From: Pythium myriotylum
Lineage: Eukaryota; Oomycota; Peronosporomycetes; Pythiales; Pythiaceae
Direction: 5' to 3'
DNA: 64,000 bases
Assembly (NCBI GenBank): GCA_023091665.1
Contig: JALJCQ010000023.1
Location: 1,116,001-1,180,000, forward strand
The notes beneath the pieces are model-generated. The model saw only the letters and a program-made list of their open reading frames with translations, ran no database searches and was not told where the DNA came from. Shown here one piece after another: positions 1 to 11,589 of the stretch (its first letter is position 1; each line of letters opens with the position of its first letter). The translations under genes were made by a program, and so were the position numbers.

Positions 1-333
1 ATTGGTGGCTTCGGTCACATCGTAGAGATCGACGAGACCTGTCTCAAGAAGAAGAGCAAGTACGGGAAGGGTAAGCAGTACCCTGACTGTTGGTTATTCG
101 GTGGCGTCGACCGAACCACCAAGAAGTAATTCGGTGTCCTTACGTGCGCTGATCGAACCAAGGCGAAACAGTTGCCTCTTATTAAGCGGCACGTGGTCAA
201 AGGTTCGATCATCTACTCGGACGTGTGGAGTGCCTACGTGAAGGAGGCAACCACGAAAGAGGGTGAGAAAAGGACGCACTCAAACGAAACTGTTGGTCTG
301 GTGTGTGCAAAGGGAGGCAGATTTTCGGACTAA
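1..333 (+). pseudogene. Merlin/IS1595-type transposase fragment (ISXO2-like)
   Basis: Frame 1 reads an ISXO2-like DDE transposase core from the left edge: a first-aspartate motif VEIDET, then YPDCWLFGGVDR, then a second-aspartate block with SDVWSAY. This order is typical of Merlin DNA transposons, the eukaryotic relatives of bacterial IS1595. The frame is broken by TAA at 127-129 and ends at a stop near 331-333 without the third catalytic block, so the copy is dead and truncated at both ends. Family assignment rests on these motifs only. Confidence 0.72.
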
Positions 334-349
334 GAACATCTATTAGAGG

Positions 350-1000
350 GCCTTACCACTCGGGTTTCCCCCTGTGGTATGGGCGGACCTTTGTCCCTCG
401 GCACAGCCGCGTCCAAACGACACACTGGCTACTCATAGCCCATCTCCCTTCCCTGTGCCCCAAGGAGGCACTGCTGGATGCACCCTGATGGGTGCCCTTC
501 CCAACACTCCTTCCAGGGCCTTCCGGGTCACACGAGGCCGATTGCCTCGCGCAGTTCCCGCAGCCGCGGCGCCGGAACCGCCTTCGTGAGCAGGCATCCG
601 TGAACGACTCGACTTGGGTCGGCATGGCGCGCGCCTTGGCTCCTCCCATGCGCAGCGTTATCCCCGCCGTTCCGGCGAGGTAACGCAGGACGCGTTTTGC
701 CGCCTTGAGATCTTGCACGGTCGGTGCGTGGCTGTGGCGGGTGGCGCGGTGCACGGCAAACGCGATGTCTGGCCGCGTGCACCTCGTCATCCACAACAGA
801 ATGCCAACAAGCGACTGAAAGCTTCTCACTGTTGGTACTCGGGCGTGCCGGCGCCCTTTTGCAGCAGCTCGTCTCCTCCCGTCGCGGCTGCCGCAGCCGA
901 CTCGTCGACCGACAACCGCACGGCGTTGACCTTCCCGAGCCGTTCTTCGCGAGAAGGTCGAGTACGAACTGCTCTTGGTCGATCAGGTATCCGCGATCCG
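350..1000 (-). pseudogene. Ty1/copia reverse transcriptase–RNase H fragment
   Basis: Read on the minus strand, the segment resembles the end of the copia reverse transcriptase and the start of the following region. Upstream is a stretch YLIDQEQFVLDLL, then, after frame changes, the diagnostic block LVGILLWMTRCTRPDIAFAV followed by LKAAKRVLRYLAGT. Frame changes and a stop (after about 840) make it non-functional. The copia frame runs intact up to about position 1000, where the 5' LTR of gypsy-1 begins, so it was interrupted by that insertion. No copia LTR was recognised. Confidence 0.75.
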
Positions 1001-1604
1001 TGTAGCGGGGTACACAGGTTATACTTGCAGTTACATAGGTAGTGTGGTTACATAATTAGGGTGGTCCACTTAGGGGAAAAGTTACTCTAAGTGGTGAATC
1101 AGATTTCAGTAGGTAATATCCCCGGTTTACTCGTGGTGCAACCGTGGGAAACCCAGCAGGATAGTTGAAAATGATCAATACGTGATCCAAACCTACGTTC
1201 TCAGATTGTTTTCAGATGTGAGCCGTAAGGGTCCACTTTACGGTAGTGCGCCAAAAATAATCTGTTTCCGCGGGGAAATGAATCTCGCAACACTTTCATG
1301 CAACATTTTCCTACCCAACACTGATGCTTTCCTGTTGATTATCGATGTATGAAGACATACATGATTGCAGGTCACTACTATCAAATCGTAGAGATTTTCT
1401 CACCCCTTATGAATCACCATAAGCTGGGTTCCCCAGCCATTTACCAGGGATATAGGACTCTAGGGTTAATCCTCAGAGAGGATTAATATACGGCAGTTCG
1501 CCTTTTGCCAAGTCTTTGGCGCGCGTCGATAGGGGTCGACTGGGAGCGGCTGCTCTCACTTCCTCCAAGCGAAGTGCTGTGTAGTGGTCACGTGGACCGC
1601 TACA
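1001..1604 (+). repeat. 5' LTR of gypsy-1
   Basis: A 604-bp segment begins TGTAGCGG and ends CCGCTACA, a perfect 8-bp terminal inverted repeat with the TG...CA ends expected of an LTR. It lies directly after interrupted copia sequence and is followed two bases later by a primer-binding-site-like motif. No second copy was found in the window to confirm it by pairing. Confidence 0.72.
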
Positions 1605-1606
1605 CT

Positions 1607-1620
1607 TGGTAGCACTTGTC
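1607..1620 (+). other. Primer-binding site of gypsy-1
   Basis: TGGTAGCACTTGTC lies two bases after the LTR end. The TGG start complements the CCA end of a tRNA. The same TGGTAGCACTT core occupies the equivalent place in gypsy-2, so the two elements probably use the same primer tRNA, which I could not identify. Confidence 0.65.
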
Positions 1621-1643
1621 GTCAACCCGACACCGACATCGCC

Positions 1644-2774
1644 ATGTCCGAAGCTTCCGACTTCGCGATGGCGTCAAGCCATCCGACGCTGTCACGTCAA
1701 GACCATCAATATCTGGATGACGCCCAGTGGGCCTATCTCCTGAAGATGGAGGCCATCAATGGCCGAGCAAGCATCAACGAGCTGCTTCAACGCGGCGCTG
1801 GCGAAGTTCTCGCTCACATCGCGCGATTCCGCGACTATGAGATTGCTCTGGAGCAACACGTGCTCGACGTTGTTACGTCTCGCGTCGCCGCAGCTCAAGC
1901 GACTCAGGCTGCGACGGTGGCTCCCGCCATCAGCTATGTGCCCTCTCCGGTACCCCCGGAAGGTCCGAAGCCCGTTTGAGTCATGGTCTCCCAGTACTCT
2001 GGGGGCTGAAGGCGAGAACCTCGTCTTTTGGCAGCGCGAGGTCGAGCTGGCAATGGCGACAGGTCGTATCCGCGACGAACGTCAAAAGGTGACCTTCGCG
2101 ATATCCAACATGAAGGATCGCGCCAAGGTCTGGGCCTAGACTTGTGAGACTTCACAACCCGGATTTTTCCGCGATTGGCCGTCACGCGCCGATGCCATGA
2201 AACTGATGTTTCAGCCGTGGCGCACCGCCAGCGCGCGGCATTCCTTGCCTGTCGCCAAAGCAATTGCGACTTTCGCTCCTTTGTGCAGGAGTTGCGACAA
2301 CTCCGTGCCAACATGGCCGCGAATACTCTCGCCGAGGACGTGATGCTCACGACCTTCATGGAAGGGATGAATCCCGGCCCCGAAAAGGCCGCGGTTTTCG
2401 GCGAAGAACCGGCGTTCTTGGAAGACGCGTTCGTCGTTGCGCTGCGAGAAGACTACGTCCAGCGCCTCGCACGGGGTCTACCGGCGAATCCGGCAGTGCC
2501 GTCTCCGGTTCCTCCGGCCCAACCTCCCGTTTCGGAACCGATGGATCTGAGTGTAATTGACCTCAGCGGAGTCGATCTGAGCACGTTCGACTTGAGTGCG
2601 ATCGACGTGAAGGCACTTCACATCAAGTGCTTCACTTGTGGGAAGTTTGGCCACTTCCAGCGCGATTGCCCGCGCAATTGGAGCAGTGCACGCGCCCGTC
2701 GTGGAAGGCCACGTCGCTCGGTAGGCCGAGGCGGACCCGTCTCCGCGTCTCAGGGAAACGACAATTCCCAGTAG
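1644..2774 (+). pseudogene. gypsy-1 gag (broken)
   Basis: Starts at the ATG at 1644, the first after the primer-binding site. The N-terminal 111 codons end at 1979; a shifted frame continues the capsid-like part, ending with ISNMKDRAKVWA, and a third frame from about 2175 carries the C-terminal part to the TAG at 2772-2774. The C-terminus has one CCHC zinc knuckle (CFTCGKFGHFQRDC), which binds RNA in retroelement Gag. Acidic repeats of the type DLSxxDLS precede the knuckle. At least two frame changes make gag defective. The 3' end overlaps the frameshift signal listed separately. Confidence 0.8.
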
Positions 2775-2794
2775 ACGCGGGGCAGTCTGCTGGG
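2753..2794 (+). promoter_or_regulatory. Candidate -1 ribosomal frameshift signal, gypsy-1 gag/pol
   Basis: The heptamer G GGA AAC (2753-2759) is in the zero frame of gag. A 7-nt spacer follows, then a 10-bp stem (2767-2776 pairing with 2785-2794, one G-U pair) with an 8-nt loop. The gag stop TAG at 2772-2774 lies inside the stem. Slipping back one base puts ribosomes into the protease frame, which is open across the site. This is the textbook layout of retroviral -1 frameshifting. Confidence 0.6.
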
Positions 2795-5700
2795 GCGATC
2801 ACCCCTCCCCCCGCGAGGTCGAACACGACATCATCGCGGGGCGGGCCGCCCCCTAGAGAAGATCTCTTCTCGGCAGCTGACAAACAACGTGTCAGTGGCG
2901 AACTCATCGTCGTCACAGCTCAAGTGAAAGGATTCGCACGTTCCTTTAAGGTCTTAATAGACTCTGGTGCGACGCGCAATTACGGTCGCAAGCAAGTATT
3001 GCTGAGAATCCTTCTCTGTTTGCTCAAGCTTGTGAGCGAGATCTCGGAAGAGTCTCTGTGCGTCTTGCGACGGGAATCGTCGCAGAGACGAGGAAGATCG
3101 AGGTCGATCTACGCATTTCGTTTGTCGATTTCGACTCAGTCGAGCGCTTTACAGTGCTCGATATGGATGAGAGGTTCGATCTCATCCTCGGAAAGCCTTG
3201 GCTCGAGCACCACGAGCCGTGGATCGACTGGAGAACCAAGTCGATTGGGAGCACGTCTCCTGGCAGGAACGGAGCTCAGGAGCGTCATGAACCCTCCTTC
3301 GTCCGCCGGCTGACGAGCCCCATCAAGGATGATGGAAGTGCTTACTTCATTGGCATAGTGAACGCCATGGACACCTCGGTGTTCCGGAGACGGTCGTGTC
3401 GTCTGCCGTGGAGTACGGCGTAGAAGAGGGCGTCGAGTCGTCTCCGCCCCCTCCGAGTACCAGCATGGAAGATGCTTCGGGGATGTGTCCCCCTGTCGTG
3501 TGCACGCGTGCGGTTGAGCCGCCTTCACGCCCTTCGGAAACGTCCGAGCCCATGGCTGAGCAGTTCCCGCTCTCGAGCGCATCGTATGACGTACGCATCG
3601 TTGATGTGATGACGGGGTCGTCAATCGACCCGTCTACGGTCGATATGGCACCATTGCCAGAGTTCTCCGAGCTGACTAGCTTGGAGGAACTTCCTATGGA
3701 CGATTTCGTCCGCGAGCTCAAGGCTGGTGAGATCGCTGAGGTCGTGATCCTCCGATCCGAGCGAGACCTCGCGCAACTCAACACCTCGACGGTGATTGAC
3801 AATGATGTCCTCGTTGAGTTTCGTCAGAAGTTTGACGCTCGCCGTGGTTCGGCCATTCTCAAGAATCCGAAGGATCGGTTCTACCCGCTGGTCAAGCGGC
3901 TTGCGGAAACTTGTCTCAGCAAGAATCCGCCGGCGGGGCTGCCCCCTGATCGTGGCGTCCGCCACGAGATCAAGCTCAAGCCTGGCTCGAGCTATGCGAC
4001 GGGTCGCCAGTGGGCTCTGCCGGCCGAACAATCGGACTTCATTGATGAGTTCTTTGCTAAGAAAGACAAGGTTGGCCTGGTGCGCGAGACGTCTCGCCGC
4101 ACAGCGCACCAACGTTCTGTATGCGTAAGCCAAATGGCAAGTGGAGGATCGTCCACGCGTACAACAAGTTGAACGCGCAGACGATTCCTGCGTCCACTTC
4201 GATCCCTCGGAAAGATGTGATCATCCACCGGATGTCCGGCGCAAAGAAGTTCAATTCTCTCGACTTGGTCGGCGGTTATTACCAAGTGCTCATGGAGCGT
4301 GGGGATGTCCCCAAGACAGCCGTCAGTACGCCGAGCGATATGCTCTGAAAGTGGCTCGTGATGCCACAGGGGCTGTCGAACGCCCCAGCGACGTTCAATC
4401 GCCTGGTGACCCATTTGTTCCGTCCCCTGCGAGCGTTCGCGCAGACGTACTTTGACGACATCTACGTCCACACGAGGACGAAGCCCGGTCGTGATTTGGG
4501 TGCGCTCCATGAGGATCACCTCCGCCAAGTTCTCGAATGCCCCGAGGAGCATAAGCTTTATGCCAACTTGGATAAGTGTATCTTCGGTGCCGAAGAGATC
4601 CCAGTGCTTGGGTGTTTCGTCGGAGTCGACGGTGTTCGGGCGGATCCCGAGAAGGTGAAGGCAATCGCCGAGTGGCCATCGCCACGGTCCGTGAAGGACC
4701 TACGCAAGTGGTTGGGTCTCGCCAGCTAGTTGCACAGGTTCACGAAGAACTACGCCGAAATGGCTCGGCCGCTGACTCAGCTGCTCAAGAACGACGTTGA
4801 GTGGTCGTGGTCGCACGACACGGAAGCTGCCTTCCAGAAGATCAAGGAGAGTCTTCTCCAAGCGCCGATCCTGGCGTTGCCGGATGACTCCGCTCCGTAC
4901 AGCGTCGTCTGTGACGCCTCCGACTATGCGATCGGCTGTGCACTTCTGCAGAAGGACCACGATGGTCACGAGAGAGTCATCTCGTATCAGTCTCGCCAGC
5001 TCCAAGCGGCCGAGAAGAACTATCCAGTTCACGACAAGGATTTGTTGGCGATGAAGTACGCCTTGGTGAAGTTCCGCTTTCACCTTCTCGGCGCGTCGCC
5101 GTTCGTGGTCTATACGGACCATGAGTCTCTACGCACAGCGCCACAGTCTCCACACTTGTCGCCGCGAAATGGCTCGCTGTTGTCATTCTTCTCAGAATAC
5201 AATTTCTCAGTTGAGTACAAGCCGGGTCGGCTTAACGTGCTGGCGGACGCACTCTCTCGGCGTCCCGACTACGAGATGAACCATCTCACATCAGTTGCTT
5301 CTGATGTCTACGAACTGATTCGTGATGCCCTTGAGGACGATGCACAGTGTGCAGCGATCATTCGCGCGCTCCAGGACCCGCACACTGCGAAGTCCCTGGC
5401 TCCCCGCGTTCGGGCCCGACTCCATCGGTATACGTTCGAAGACGGCCTCCTGAAATATCAGGTCTCGAACAGCGAAGAAGCTCGCATTGTCGTTCCTGCA
5501 GACGACGACCTGCGACATGTGATCGCGCATGGTGCCCACGACGCACCTGGTGCTGGCTATCTTGGCCGTGAGAAGACGTACGCGCTTCTCAGCCCAAGGT
5601 TTTGGTGGCCCAAGATGTACAAGTGGGTGTCGCGGTATGTCCGCACGTATGACTGTCAACGAGTGAAGCCAAGTGCACACTCCCAGGCGCCGCTCCAAAG

Positions 5701-7180
5701 CCTGCCTGTCCCCAGCGACTGCTGGCGCTCTGTGAGCATGGACTTCTTCTTCGGCATGCCGAAGACGTCCATAGGGTACAATGGTGTGCTGGTCTTCGTC
5801 GACCGACCTCAAGATGGTTCATCTTGCTCCGGTGTCAGACACCTGCACAGGTCTCGACTGTGCACGACTCTTCGTTGACGTCGTGTTCTGTCTCCACGGC
5901 TTGCCCGATTCGGTTGTCTCCCATCGGGATCCCAGATTCACCAGCGATTTCTGGGAGGGACTTTTCCAAATCCTGGGCACCAGGCTCGACATGTCGACGA
6001 CGGATCGTCCAGAGACTGATGGCCAGACCGAGCGGGCCAACCAGGTCGTGGAGGATATCCTCCGTTCATACTGTGGAGATAATCCCACATCGTGGAGCGA
6101 TACTCTCGCCATGGTCGAGTTCGCCATGAACAACTCTGTTCATTCATCGACAGGTCTGTCGCCGGTCTTCGTGAACGGTTTGAGACACCCAGCGTTGCCG
6201 CTCTGTCTCATGGGCAGTGCACAGTCTGGTGGGGGAGGGGCTCGGCAATTACTTGCCTCCCAGTTGGAAGGTGTTTCCAAGTCCGCGGAGCGCCGCAAGA
6301 TCGACGACTTCTTGTCGACACGTGTGAATGTCATCACCCGCGTGCGTGACGCGATGGCAGCTGCCCAAGATGTTCAGAGGAACAAGCCGTTAAGCACGGT
6401 CGGAAGAACACGCATGTGTTCAAACCAGGCGACTATGTGCTTGTCAGCACAAAGAACCTGTCTCAGAATGCTGTGTCCAGCTTGGGCAGCTCGAAGCTGC
6501 TGCCGAGATATATCAGCCAAGGTATTGAAGCGGAGTGGAAACTCCTATAGGGTCGATCTGCCAACATGGTTGCAGACGCACCCGACGTTCTACGTCTGCT
6601 CAAGCCCTATCTCCGCCCTGATGGAGATGCATCGGACGAAGAGTCGTCGGAAACAATTCCAAGCGGAGTTGGCGTCGATATACGACCACCCGCAGTCGTG
6701 CACGAGAGCGTGCCCGTCATGGACGATTCCTCGGGCGACTCTATCGCGATGCAGGATTCTGCAAGTGGCGTGGCTAGTCCACACGGCGAAGCGTCAAGAC
6801 GCTCGGCACGGCTTGCTCAAGCCCGTCGAAGTTCGACATGGTCGTCAAATGCGACCGCAGCGTCGTCAACACGACGTCGGGTTACGTTTGCCGAACCCGA
6901 AGGAGCACGTCGGATCCCCGACGCTGGTGTGAAGACCAGAAGGAAAGCGCTTCGACCGGTGCGCGCTCCTCTGCCAGTGATTGACAGGAATGGTGAACGC
7001 CATTATCACGTCGAGTCTCTCGACAGTGTGCGTGTGCACAATGGCGTCCGCCAGCTCTTGGTCAAGTGGCTTGGTTACCCAAGCAACCAGAGCTCCTGGG
7101 TTGATGAGAATATTCTCAGGCAAGATTGCTCTGATCTTGTTCGCGCTTGCGAACATGATCATCCTGAATGGTTCCAGTAG
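2760..7180 (+). pseudogene. gypsy-1 pol with C-terminal chromodomain (broken)
   Basis: Domains appear in order in several frames. Aspartic protease LIDSGAT is at about 2955. Reverse transcriptase follows, with the active-site block TYFDDIYVHT near 4450. RNase H has VCDASDYAIG and YTDHESL between about 4900 and 5130. Integrase has a DDE core with the MDFFFGMP and TDGQTERANQVVEDIL blocks (about 5740-6060). The chromodomain at about 6985-7170 includes LLVKWLGYP and W residues typical of histone-tail-binding chromodomains. Frameshifts occur near 3000-3060, 3400, 4130, 5800 and 6400-6570, with in-frame stops near 4348 and 4729. The element cannot make pol. Confidence 0.85.
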
Positions 7181-8830
7181 GTGGGACCGACCACCTCCAT
7201 CAAGATGAGAAGTGTCTAAAGTTCCTCAAGGAAGACGCTCAGTGGAGCACACGGAAGGTCCGTCTCAGTCAAGTCGACTGTCCCTGTCTATTGTAGACAT
7301 GGGTACAAGACCCAAGCAGAAGGCCATGAAGATGGCGAGAACGCCGCGTTCGGCGCAGTCGAAGCTTCGACAACGTCCACCGACCTCATCGGTTGCGTTG
7401 GACAACGCTCGCACCAAGCCAGAGTCGCTGGCTCACTTGAGTGTTGCTACACCGAGCAGATCTCTGCGGTGTAGCCATCACGCTCGAGCGTGTGGCCGAC
7501 AACATGAAGTTGTTCGGAAACGTCGTTGTTCGACTGCCACGGGTATCCCCGCACTCCACGCACTCAGTTGAGTCGCTGGATGAGGCTAGCCAGCCTCTCG
7601 AGTACTTGGTAGTACTCGCGGTGGATACCCACCGACCACAGTCTCCAGTTTTGGACTGGACCCAGTTCTGGGCACCGTCAAGAGACGAAGTTTGCGAGAT
7701 CGCATCGTACAGGTCTGTACGCTTGCACAAGGCAAGAACCCACCGCACTGAGTGTGCGTGCGAAGTTTGGGCTTGCCGCTAGCTCTGCTCGCCTCGCAGT
7801 GGTCGCCTGACCATGCCATTTTGGCTTGCCGCCGTCGGACGGCAAAATGACCCAGTTTTGGGGGATCGTCATGATCCAGAGGTCGCTGGCGACCGCGCGC
7901 ACCGTCCACATCAGCATTTACTGAGCCGAGCAGACTGGGCCACATTTAATGGAAACTTGATCGTCGTACTCGCGCGTTCCACTGCAAGTCGGACCCGTTC
8001 GAGGTGATCTGCGGCCATGATGTCGATCTGCCGGAACAGCAGCTCCAACTTGCCTCCTTTTTCTTGCAGCACGTAGGGGAGCTGGAGCTGCAGGGAGTCG
8101 CTCACGAGAGCGAGGAATATCTCGCTCTTAAGTGTGTGACGAGGAGGGAACTCGCGCTTCTGCAGCGCGATTTTGATGAGCTCCTGGCACCGGTCTCTGT
8201 CCACGTAGAAGGCGTCAGGCGCGGGCTCGTCGATTTCGGTGCAGGCTCGGTGATTGGCGGAGGGGCGGAGTGCGGAGCGGTGGAGCGGTGGAGGGAAAGA
8301 GCGCATTGCGGCCCCGCGATCACCCAGGACTCCAATGAAGAGATCTGGCTTCCATCTCTAGTGCATCTGCGCCACCAAATTAACCAATCAGGTGTCTCTT
8401 AGGACGGTAATCCGAAAAATCCTCGGTTATTTTGGATTGACGGATTGCCCGGTCTCAACAACAGGGGGCAATCCAGGATTGAGGAAATATTTAAGACTCC
8501 CGTCCGAAGATAGATACATAAACCAGCCTAGAATTCCTAAGAAAGTCGGTGAATTTCTATTCGTCAATTTCGATAACAATGACGTAGCGTTCAACAGCTT
8601 CGGATCAACCTATGGTGATGAAGGTGGAATTTATTGTGGTTTCTACTTGAAATTTCCGTGGGAGATTTTTCAATGTCCCGGGGGAAACGTCCGCCAAATC
8701 TCCCACCTCTACTATAAGGTAGAGATTATTCTGAAGGACAGGAATTCTCACTGTCCGGATTTTCTCTTGGTCTGTCAGTCCAGAGATATCCACAAAGTTG
8801 ACTTCGGCATGGACGAGCAAGATGGCAGAG
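7181..8830. other. No gene recognised; hairpin-rich block and LTR-like low-GC stretch
   Basis: About 7440-7920 contains many short perfect inverted repeats, such as the 14-bp palindrome at 7479-7492 and hairpins at 7582-7597 and 7881-7894. Their density resembles gypsy-2 rather than host DNA. 8400-8830 is more AT-rich and also has hairpins; it could be an old LTR but lacks a partner copy. Several reading frames of 100-130 codons exist on both strands but none shows a recognisable domain. Confidence 0.4.
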
Positions 8831-8887
8831 CACATCGCGCTGGCTGTGCCTCCGCTGTGACCCCACCAAGGGCTATTAGAGTTTGTA

Positions 8888-9002
8888 CGGGCGCCACGCC
8901 ATCATCAACCCGGCGCGCCACGCCACCGTCGAGCGCGCGAGCCACGCCCGTGTTGGCTGCGCGCGCGACGCCACCATCAACCAGGCGCGCTACGCCTCCG
9001 TG
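8888..9002 (+). repeat. Degenerate tandem repeat, about 24-bp period
   Basis: Four to five imperfect copies of a GC-rich unit built around GCGCGCCACGCCACC occur in a row. In one frame they encode a repeated R-A-T-P-P motif. The repeat sits at the start of the broken uncharacterised coding region that follows. Confidence 0.55.
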
Positions 9003-9194
9003 AGCGCCCATACCACGCACTCAAGCACTCATGGCTCCCCATCGACGGCGTACCTGTCGCCATTTCCGCAGGGCACGCGAACACCTGTGCGAGCGGCAGC
9101 CGATTCAGCTGCGACAAACGCTGGTCGTAACCGCGCGCGTGTGCCCCAGCTGGGGAGCAGCCTCGATGGCTCACCGCCACCAGCTCCATCAACT

Positions 9195-10115
9195 CATGTC
9201 GTCCCTGCTAACGGCAACTACGAGCCGATCGTTCTGCCCCCTAATAAAGACGGATCGCAGCCAAAAGGACACGACGGCTACGCGGCTGGAGAAGTTTTTT
9301 GCAACAGGAAAACGTTCGACGAGATCCGTCACAAGGTTTGGGAAAAGTTTCGTCCCCTCCTCGAAGACCGTGCGTCCAAGACCGCGAGCGGTTGAGAGTG
9401 CGAGACCGAAGTGTTCATCACGGAATGGTCGTCCTTCTTCCACTGGAGGGTGGGAATGCATCGTGTCGAGAGTGAACCAAGCGAGCGCAGTTGGAATCCG
9501 TGGCTCAAGTCTGTCAGCAAGGAGACGGTAAGATTTGTGATCTACACGTACGGAGACAGCTTGGCAAAGAAGGACGACTACAGCGAGTTTATTGAAGCAT
9601 GCGTCCGTCCGCGGCTTCGCGACCGTGTCGGCGCGTCCCCAGAAGAGGAGATGGAGGCGATGGTTGAGTAGTTGCGAGCTCGTTGGGACACGACTGTCAA
9701 GGCGAAAAACGTCACGTGGCGCATGTGGGCCAACCATGTCGTCAGGAACCTCAACAAGTCCTCGTGGGAAGCCGCCGTTGAGGAGCCGCCGCCGGACGCA
9801 ATCGTGCAACTGCTCAAACCTGCCGACTTACCACTAAATGAGAGACTCAATCGGATTGCTCACAACGGTTACTTGGCTCTCAACTCTGCCCAAGGCACCT
9901 GCGAGGACTACGAGCTTCTGCAGAAAGGTTACTTGGCTGTGAGTGCCGCCGTTGACGCACTGGGCATACAGTTTGCCCTATACGAGCGGAGCCTCAAGAC
10001 GCGACAACGCTGCGTGCAAGCCAGTATCGATGACGTCCGCCCTCCTCCATTGAGCGACGTGATTGATCCGTTGATGCGAATCCAGAACGTGGAAGATGTA
10101 GACCACGCAGAGTAG
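9195..10115 (+). pseudogene. Uncharacterised broken coding region next to transposases
   Basis: Three adjoining open stretches look like one protein. About 9195-9395 reads into a segment FDEIRHKVWEKFRPLLEDR. After a frame change, 9411-9671 continues through WSSFFHWRVGMH to a TAG at 9669-9671. The same frame then runs from 9672 to the stop at 10115. The sequence is rich in charged and aromatic residues, looks globular, and shows none of the repeat bias of spurious frames. I do not recognise a domain. Its place between retroelement debris and an IS630-type transposase suggests an accessory or transposon-borne gene, but that is inference. Confidence 0.45.
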
Positions 10116-10151
10116 TGTGCTAGTTTCGTTCAAATTCAGCAGCCTTTCTTC

Positions 10152-11340
10152 CTATACGTCGTCTAATACACTCACATCGACGGCCTGAGAATCCGAATGG
10201 AAGGCTTCTCGCTCGCCCTCCGCGGTATCTACCCACGGAATGTGGGATGCCGTTCGTGATATCGCTTCAGACGGATCAAAGTGACCCTGAATCTTCCACC
10301 CGCAGTGTTCGAAAACATGACGCATGCTGTAGTCTTCGAAACGCTGGAATGTTTCCACGACGAATGGAAGGAGATCACGTCCAGAGGTCTCATCATAATG
10401 GCACTGAAACGATTTCTTGGTGTAGCCGAACATGAAGTCGATTGGATTGAAAAAAGGGCAATATGCCGGGAGGAAAATGGGGACCACACCAACGCTTCTC
10501 AAAAAGTGGACGATTTCGGGGTCTCGGCGAATCGTGGCGCCGTCAAGGATACAGACGGAGTTCTTTCCCGGGTACTGGCGCACGCACCCATTTGTCGAGT
10601 ACACAAAATCTCGGCAGCAATTGACAAATTTCAAGCGATCAAACGTTCCTTCTGTGTCGTAGATGTCGATCACGTCGTGCACATTGATGAACGCGAGGAT
10701 TGAGATACGGCTTCCGCTGGAAGTCTCTTTTTATAGCGAGCGCTCGTCCCTTTAAGGCATATCCACGTTTTCTGATCATCCCTCGATTGTCGAACGAGAC
10801 CTCATCGAGAAAAACGAGATTGCTGTGACACCAGTCGATCGATGCCAGCTCTTGCATAAACCGAAATTGTCTTTCTCCTTGACATACATGGCTCTACACT
10901 CCAACACTTTCCAGTTCAGACCAAAATCATGAATGATTCGCCACACAGTGGAAACGGAGATGTCCGTGTGGTGGATCTTCTTGAACGCTGCCTGCGCTTC
11001 ATCCACGTAGGCAAGCGGTCGCTCACTGTAGAAGTTTGCGAGCCTTTTTTTGTGTGTCGGTGAATTTCCTTGCGACGATTGTCTGCACTCGCTCGTACGT
11101 GCCGGTGGCCTCATAGAAATGAATCCAATTCGTAATACACCTCTCCGACTTGTTGTACACGTGGGCAAGTTCCTGTCGGGTGTAGCCAAGATTGTACAAC
11201 CCATAGAGGCAATGCATAACGGTGTTTGGCTGAGCATGTTGCAGCATCACTACGTCGTGCATTGCGCCGCTCTTTCTCGAAATCCGCTGGCCTTTCGACG
11301 GGCACATCATACGAAGCTGGTGAGGGATAACACTCCCCAT
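10152..11340 (-). pseudogene. IS630/Tc1-mariner-type transposase (broken)
   Basis: Read on the minus strand. An N-terminal helix-turn-helix segment (YNLGYTRQELAHVYNKSERC, about 11200-11130) precedes a second helix-turn-helix-like part with ISVSTVWRIIHDF (about 10960). The DDE core follows: FLDEVSFD near 10820, ILDGATIRRD near 10540 and YCPFFNPIDFMFG near 10450. The third acidic residue is D where many relatives have E. Frame changes near 11040, 10860 and 10690 break the gene, so it is an inactive copy. Terminal inverted repeats were not located. Confidence 0.82.
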
Positions 11341-11589
11341 GTCCGTAAATGCTCTGCGCGTTCATACCTTCCCGCGCGCCATGGTGCTTCGGTCGTTGCC
11401 GTCGTTCGTGTCGCCGCACTGATGCACGAAAGGATATGCCTACAGATAACGACGGAAAAGAACGCGGTTTCCCACGAAGCAAAACCCGAGCCGAAAACAG
11501 ACTGGTCACTGATTGGATAGAACTTGTGGGCGCGAAAATTCAAAAGCACTGACATGAGAGAAAAAGATGTTGACATTTATTCAGTGACG

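Larger units (their letters stand above)
1001..7180 (+). mobile_element. Gypsy-1: degenerate Ty3/gypsy chromovirus
   Basis: LTR retrotransposon body in sense orientation: 5' LTR, primer-binding site, gag with zinc knuckle, protease, reverse transcriptase, RNase H, integrase and a C-terminal chromodomain, the standard order of Ty3/gypsy chromoviruses. Multiple frameshifts and stops make it defective. It sits inside a copia fragment. I could not find a 3' LTR carrying the TGTAGCGG start of the 5' LTR, so the right boundary is set at the chromodomain stop and the true end is unknown. Confidence 0.85.

Noticed and set aside
8888..9002. Possible CRISPR-like array
   Set aside because: The units are contiguous and degenerate with no spacers, in a eukaryotic context; it is a simple tandem repeat.
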